From Lotus japonicus (taxonomy: Eukaryota > Streptophyta > Magnoliopsida > Fabales > Fabaceae): DNA of 64,000 nt. The notes under the pieces are model-generated. The model was not told the origin of the DNA and ran no database searches. It was given only the letters and a program-made list of their open reading frames with translations. Position 1 is the stretch's first letter. Every line of letters begins with the position of its first letter. The DNA lies in contig NC_080045.1 in assembly GCF_012489685.1 (NCBI RefSeq), positions 48,257,096 to 48,321,095 of the forward strand, given 5' to 3'. The position numbers and the translations under genes are program-made. Shown in pieces: positions 58,851 through 64,000 of this stretch.

Positions 58851-58873
58851 GAGAGAGAGAGAGAGTGTGTGTG
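58851..58873. repeat. (GA)n-(GT)n microsatellite upstream of the LSH gene
   Basis: About 8 GA units then 4 GT units, about 260 bases 5' of the LSH start codon; on the coding strand a CT/AC tract, likely leader or proximal promoter. Confidence 0.9.
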
Positions 58874-61029
58874 TTAAAGATTGGTGGAGGGTGTGGTAGG
58901 GATAGCGTAACAGGAATAAGGGTAAAACAACAGTTCAGACAGAGAGAGATAGGGTGGTCATTTTTTAGTCTTCATTCATTGATCATTGATAATCACTTAT
59001 AGTATAGACCTTCACATGCAACTGATCATTTTCATCTCATCACATTATATTATACATCATTACATATTTACATCACATTCATTACCTGACTTAATTTGAT
59101 AATCGTTAATTGTTAATTTTTCTTTTTAATAAGTGTACCTACATGAATCATTTGTGGTATTTTTGGCAAAAATATACTAATAGATCACTAATGGGGACAA
59201 GCACCTCTCAAACACTATTTTTCTTTGTATTCCTCACTTTATAATTTATCACATTGATATTTTATATATTATATCTCTCCTCTCTTCATTTTTTTACTTT
59301 AACATTGTACACCTTCCAGTGGCCTACAAAACATTTACGTTTTTCTAGTGTCGGAATAATTATATCTTTACATCTAAAAAATGAGGTGTGGGGAGGTGGA
59401 TGAAGAGAGAGATAGAAAGAAAGGAGAGAGAAAGTAAAGATGTGATATGTGATTTAATTGATTTAGAAAAGAAAAATAAATAAAAATGAAAGTGAAAAAG
59501 AAGTGGAGATGTGCGTATATATTATAACTCTCTTTCCTTATTATATATATCACATTGGATTCATTAATTCTCTTTATTTTCTTCCTTTCGAATATTGATG
59601 CTTTGAGTGTGTACAACCAATTGAGTATCTACTTTAACATTTTCCTTTTTGCTACTAGGGTACCCTCAATTCCTTCGGTTTTTGATAACTCCTAGAATAC
59701 TTGAAAGTGTAGTGATGGTAGGTGCTTTTTGCTAACCCTGTTTTTCTGAAACCATTTTTAGGAATTGACAGTGCCTTTGTTTTCTTCAGGGAAAAAAGGG
59801 AACCTGCTGAGTTGCTTTGACCTATCACAGGCCCAAGCAAAGAGAAGGAGGGACCAAGAGGGGGCTTGGCTTAATTGAGAAACAAGCAGGGGTTTGGTCT
59901 TTAGGGTTTTTGTGGAAATGGAAATCGGTTGAATATGACAGTGAGTGAGATGATTGATGTGATGATGCAGACTGATAAAAGTAATGGGTAGTAATAAAAT
60001 TAGAAAATATTAAAATTTGCTTTCATGATTCTCTCTCTTGTGTTGATTGACAACACCTTTTCCGAAAAGACCTTTTTACCCTTGTTTGTCTGTCAGGAAT
60101 AACTTTTTAGTGTGAGAAAATGGGATCATCAGCCATAGTTGCATATATGTATAGTAGACAGTTAGCATCATTAGATTGTTACTTTTAATGAAGTGCTAAT
60201 CCCTAGATCTCTGTGTTCAGATTATAATGATTTCAATGATGACTGCAAAGGGCTTCAATTAAACCAGCTTATAAATAAAGCGGAAAATAATTACTTTAAA
60301 TTTTTAGTTAAACTCAATGTAAGTTAACATTATAGCCAATGTTCATATTTCACTCAATGTGATAAATTTTACTTCTTTATTAGTATCTTGAAATATATAA
60401 AATCATTTGATTTTCGCCAAACCAAACCTTGACATCACCAAACTCCAGACCTTCTTTTTCCTACAAGGCTACAACATTCAAACATTTCCTAAGTTGAAAT
60501 ATTAGGTCAAGTTCTTCATAAGCACAATCAACAATAAATTTATAAGTCATTTTTACTTAATTCTTTATAATTAAACAAAGTAGATTACCCATAAATTTCT
60601 CTTCGCATATTGAAATTTTATCAACATTAAACTATCTGTTTCACTTTGACATTAAATATGAGGACATAATCATTGGAAAAAAATATCAAATACCATATTA
60701 TAAAATGACTTATATTCATAAAAAAATTAAAAATTGAATAGAGATTCATTTTATATCAATGGAACCATCTCTTTCAAAATTGAAACAAACACCAGCCTTA
60801 TAATAATGATTTTATCAGTTTTAATACAATTCAGTTCACTTTGTCTTTTTACACCAAAAAATCACTTTTTCTTTCTAATAATGATTATATTAAAAATTCC
60901 AAAAAATAACCACTTTTTCTTTCTTATCACGTCAGAGAATATATATTTAGTTAGCAAAAGTATATATGTTATAATTAAGGGGCCATGAAGGTGAACTTGG
61001 ATACTTTTATTGTTGTTTCTAGTCTTGCA
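58874..61029. other. Upstream region of the LSH gene
   Basis: AT-rich with T/A runs. No further gene is supported. The GC-richer patch 59640-59920 shows no coding signal. Confidence 0.45.
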
Positions 61030-61440
61030 GGCCTTTGTTTTGTCATTCTAAGATGGATGTGGATAGGTCCTTGCTTCAACTTCGTCAGATGTCTTGGAGG
61101 CCCTTTGCCCTATATATGATCGCGAAGGCAATGACATTTCGGTGGTCTTTCTTTGGCTTTTGATCTTTGCTAGCTTCTGGAGAGGTTTTTTTAGATTGGT
61201 TGCATGCTTTTGTTTAAGATCTGGAAAAGGCCCTCCGAGGACATTCATATTTGTCTTGTCTGAGATTGCCGGAACTTAGCTTAATCTTTTGATTTTGTGA
61301 ATTTTTCCTTTATTCATCGTTTTGATAATTGTGTGACAGATGTTTTGGCTAAAATTTCTTTTTCGCATGGTTTTATCATTTGGAATGAGGAAATTCCAGC
61401 GAAACTTTCCTTAATCCGATGATGTTGTTCCTCGTAGTGT
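61030..61440 (+). pseudogene. Possible LINE RNase H tail, decayed
   Basis: Plus-strand frames here contain NCVTDVLAKISFSHG, like the C-terminal D-x-LA-K motif of LINE RNase H, followed by a T run. The rest is too broken to assign. Confidence 0.35.
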
Positions 61441-62836
61441 TACTTTAGTTTTTTTTGTAAATATATTAGTGGTTAAAAGTAAGTTTAGACGGAAAAAATT
61501 GGACCAAAGATACTTAATGTTTTTTTGTGTGTGTGTAAGATAGGTGTTCTTCTTCGGTTCCTTCGGAGTCAATCATGTTCGAGCCGAGAACATTCACATT
61601 ATGGTGAGACTAACTCTCCCAGCGAGGTTTTTCTCATCCACAAAACTCGAACCCGAGACCTTGCTAAAAACGAATCAAGTATGTACTACTTGAACCAACC
61701 ATTGATACTTAATGTTTATTAAACAAGTGTAACTCATTCAATCAAGAGATCTAATCATCTAACCTCTCAAACCCAATATTGGTGAAGTCATAAAGCCTAA
61801 ACATTCGGACCATGCTACTTTGCCTGAATTGTATCGTTTGACTTTGTCAATCGTGTGGAGAATGCCACTTCAATTTATGGCATGGAAAAGGGTGTAGGTC
61901 ATGAAGCACACACAATGAGTGCTGTACCAATGATGCAACAAATTTTACCGGTTATAATCGGCACTAGTGCCGTTAGAGGCTTTGTAGGATGAGTTAATAC
62001 GAGTTATGTTTAATATCACATTATCACTTGACTCTAAACTTGAAATTGTCCTATATTAAAAGAAATTCGATGATGTACAAGTTTTAAAAAATCGGACCAC
62101 AAAAGAGCGGGTTTGGGTTGACCTGAAAAACAAATTAAATGACAATTTTAAATCTCATAAAGAATTATAAATACTTTTTATTATGTAAAAACACTAATTT
62201 CCAATCCTATTATGAAGTATAAAAGAAGCTATACATATATTAGATTGTTTTTTTTTTTTATTTCGCATGGTACAATGTTCCAATCCAACTATACAATGAT
62301 GCATTTTTAGTAAAAGTCTTCGTGGAACGGATTGAGACGAGTTGTGCTTGTCTTTCACCCGGCCCTAAATATTGACTAGATCAATTTTTTAAACCCAAAC
62401 TCATCCATAGACCCAAAGAAACATGATTACATGATGAGGTGCTTGTTGAATGGACTTTAGTCAGGACAGGTGAAGGGGCAAGGTCGGGTCTTGTACACCC
62501 ATAAGTGTCACACAGTTTGTGAATTAATCTCCTTAACTCCTTGTTGGCTTGTCACCAGTATGGGCATACCTAACAGCACTATCACTATCTCCCGCCGTGT
62601 AACTTCTGGAAATTTGCAAAGATTCAATATTTTAGTATTCGCAAATCGCAACCTAAATTTGGTTTTTACTTTCCGTTTGTGCAACATAAGTTTTCACTAT
62701 ACATTTTGCAAATTTCTATTTACCTTACTCACTTTCACTTATTCACCTAAATTTTGCAATTGTTGGAATGGATTCAGGCTACCACATTCAAGTTTGCACA
62801 AGCTAAATAACTGATTACTGAAAATTAGAATGCGAT
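61441..62836. other. Intergenic DNA, repeats of unknown class
   Basis: Contains a fragment CTCGAACCCGAGACCTT near 61647 that resembles box B of pol III-derived or LTR repeats. No gene is supported. Confidence 0.35.
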
Positions 62837-62961
62837 AGCTTTTTTAAGCTACATTAAACTATCACAATCTAATTTGCGGTATATGCTAAAAGCTTTTTTA
62901 AGTTACATTAAACTATCACAGTCTAATTTGCGGTATATGCGAAATCGCAACATACCGCAAA
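62837..62961. repeat. 54-bp tandem duplication ending in a palindrome
   Basis: Two units start at 62837 and 62891 (AGCTTTTTTAAG...GCGGTATATGC). The second unit is followed by its partial mirror, giving TTTGCGGTAT ... ATACCGCAAA around GCGAAATCGC. Confidence 0.8.
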
Positions 62962-63503
62962 CTAGAATGCAATAACTTGAAATGCAAACTAGAATGCATT
63001 AGTTGTGAAGATGTGCTAGATTTGTGAATGCGATAGTTGTAGCTGTGAAGAAAAGGAAGATGGCGAAGAGATTAAATGGTTAGTGGTGTTTTAATCTTTT
63101 TTAAACTTTAATTAAAGAATGCAATGCATATCTAGTAGGGCACATCAAATTTCATGTGTTTGAAAACAAAACCTCCGAGTCTTCAGACCTCAGAATTTCC
63201 ACAATTTACAGAGTCTAAGCAGTGTATTTGAGATCAATAACTTACACCAGACACAATTTACCTTCCAGAAGAGATAATTTGGACCCACAAGTACTCAGAA
63301 AGAAGCATATGAAATCAACCTATTCACAAAATCCCCATGTGGGATCTGGATAATTCTAGTATAAATATTTTTCTGTTTGGCATCTCTCAAGCTGTAAACA
63401 AATTTTCACTGGGAATTCATTTTCATTTTTCTTGATAAACATATGTTACTACTCTCATGCAACAGGCAAGGGCATTGCAGGCTTCTCGACAGTGTTTTGA
63501 ATC

Positions 63504-64000
63504 TCAAACACGATATAACTTTATGACCTGGTCTATCTTAGCTCGACACACAGGGCAACCCCATTTCTTTGTTTTCACCTCGTTCAAGCAAGACATGCAT
63601 CCAGCAACATGGCCACAAGGTATGCATGCCCCTTCTGCAGGAGCATCTAAACATATCACGCATGTTGAACCGATTTCACCAGCACTTTGTCCTTCTTCAG
63701 GTAGCTTCTCAACAGCTGAAGATGATGATGATATATCCAGAGGGCTTAAATCGATTGATGGATAATGAATGGGGCCATCTACTGGAATTTCATCATTAAT
63801 AGGAGGAGCCGATGGATTGAAATCCAGACCACTAGGAAGGCCAGCTGAAACACTGACACCTGTGTTAGCTTCATGTACAGACTCACTAAAATTTGTGCCT
63901 GGATTTGGTGTACCCAGAAAACCATGCTTGCTTGTATCCACTCCACTGACTGAAGAGCTTGCTTCGATGTTTGGATGGGCGTCAGGAACGGTTGGCCTTT
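63504..64000 (-). CDS. XBAT35: XBAT34/35-like RING E3 ubiquitin ligase, C-terminal exon (partial)
   Basis: The frame is open from the window edge at 64000 to a stop at 63504, so the exon and protein continue to the right. The C-terminus carries a C3HC4-type RING: CVICLDAPAEG, then CIPCGHVAGCMSC and WGCPVCRAKI, ending IDQVIKLYRV. In XBAT34/35-type proteins this RING follows ankyrin repeats, which would lie outside this window; they cannot be checked here. The upstream Ser/Pro-rich linker (GLDFNPSAPPIND, SPLDISSSSSAVEKLPEEG) fits that family. XBAT35 ligases act in ethylene and defence responses in Arabidopsis. The family call rests on the RING and linker only. Confidence 0.82.
   Translation of the reverse strand, partial: RPTVPDAHPNIEASSSVSGVDTSKHGFLGTPNPGTNFSESVHEANTGVSVSAGLPSGLDFNPSAPPINDEIPVDGPIHYPSIDLSPLDISSSSSAVEKLPEEGQSAGEIGSTCVICLDAPAEGACIPCGHVAGCMSCLNEVKTKKWGCPVCRAKIDQVIKLYRV

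Noticed and set aside
63942..64000. Start of the XBAT-like protein at a GTG at 63941
   Set aside because: The frame stays open to the window edge, so this is an internal codon of a longer exon.

Overview
This is plant nuclear DNA, almost certainly from a eudicot. The host genes have many small GT-AG exons, the intergenic DNA is AT-rich, and the whole window is packed with plant transposons. A legume is my best guess, from the repeat types (an Ogre-like primer-binding site, a GGTTAAATATG MITE, a TRIM with short LTRs). That is inference, not proof.

Five host genes are recognisable and all lie on the minus strand. They are a casein kinase 1-like kinase (14 exons, 8746-14057), an NDR/tricornered-type AGC kinase (13 coding exons plus an inferred 5'UTR intron, 16334-22012), a Golgi PMT-type (DUF248) methyltransferase (7 coding exons plus an inferred 5'UTR intron, 32796-37256), a single-exon ALOG/LSH nuclear protein (57973-58590), and the last exon of an XBAT34/35-like RING E3 ligase that runs off the right edge (63504-64000). 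I joined exons by eye. The three complete multi-exon models close in frame at 470, 545 and 624 residues. Nothing suggests that these genes form a common pathway.

Much of the rest is layered mobile DNA, and many boundaries can be fixed from target-site duplications (TSDs). From left to right: a pol-deleted Ty3/Gypsy (Tekay/Del-like) element with about 2.2 kb LTRs sitting in a GGT-rich repeat; a Tourist-like element inside a Stowaway element; a 411-bp hAT-like MITE in a kinase intron; a 300-bp TRIM in the next kinase's intron; a nearly complete L1-type LINE with a 14-bp TSD inside a CCA-rich repeat, itself interrupted by a 998-bp hAT-type element; two sibling 9-bp-TSD MITEs; an Au-type SINE in a methyltransferase intron; a 5.07-kb Mutator-like element (MULE); a 2.86-kb solo LTR, related to the first Gypsy element, inside a long-TIR DNA element; and CACTA-like and other remnants.

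The most interesting system is the MULE at 41522-46592. It has a perfect 9-bp TSD and carries two convergent genes. One is a plant mobile domain (PMD) protein. The other is a MULE transposase with a SWIM-like finger followed by the catalytic-Cys end of an OTU protease domain. Both reading frames break at the same short junction, so an internal deletion appears to have removed both 3' ends. Arrays of degenerate palindromes (CGGTAAATnATTTACCG type) lie near both ends of the element, upstream of each gene.
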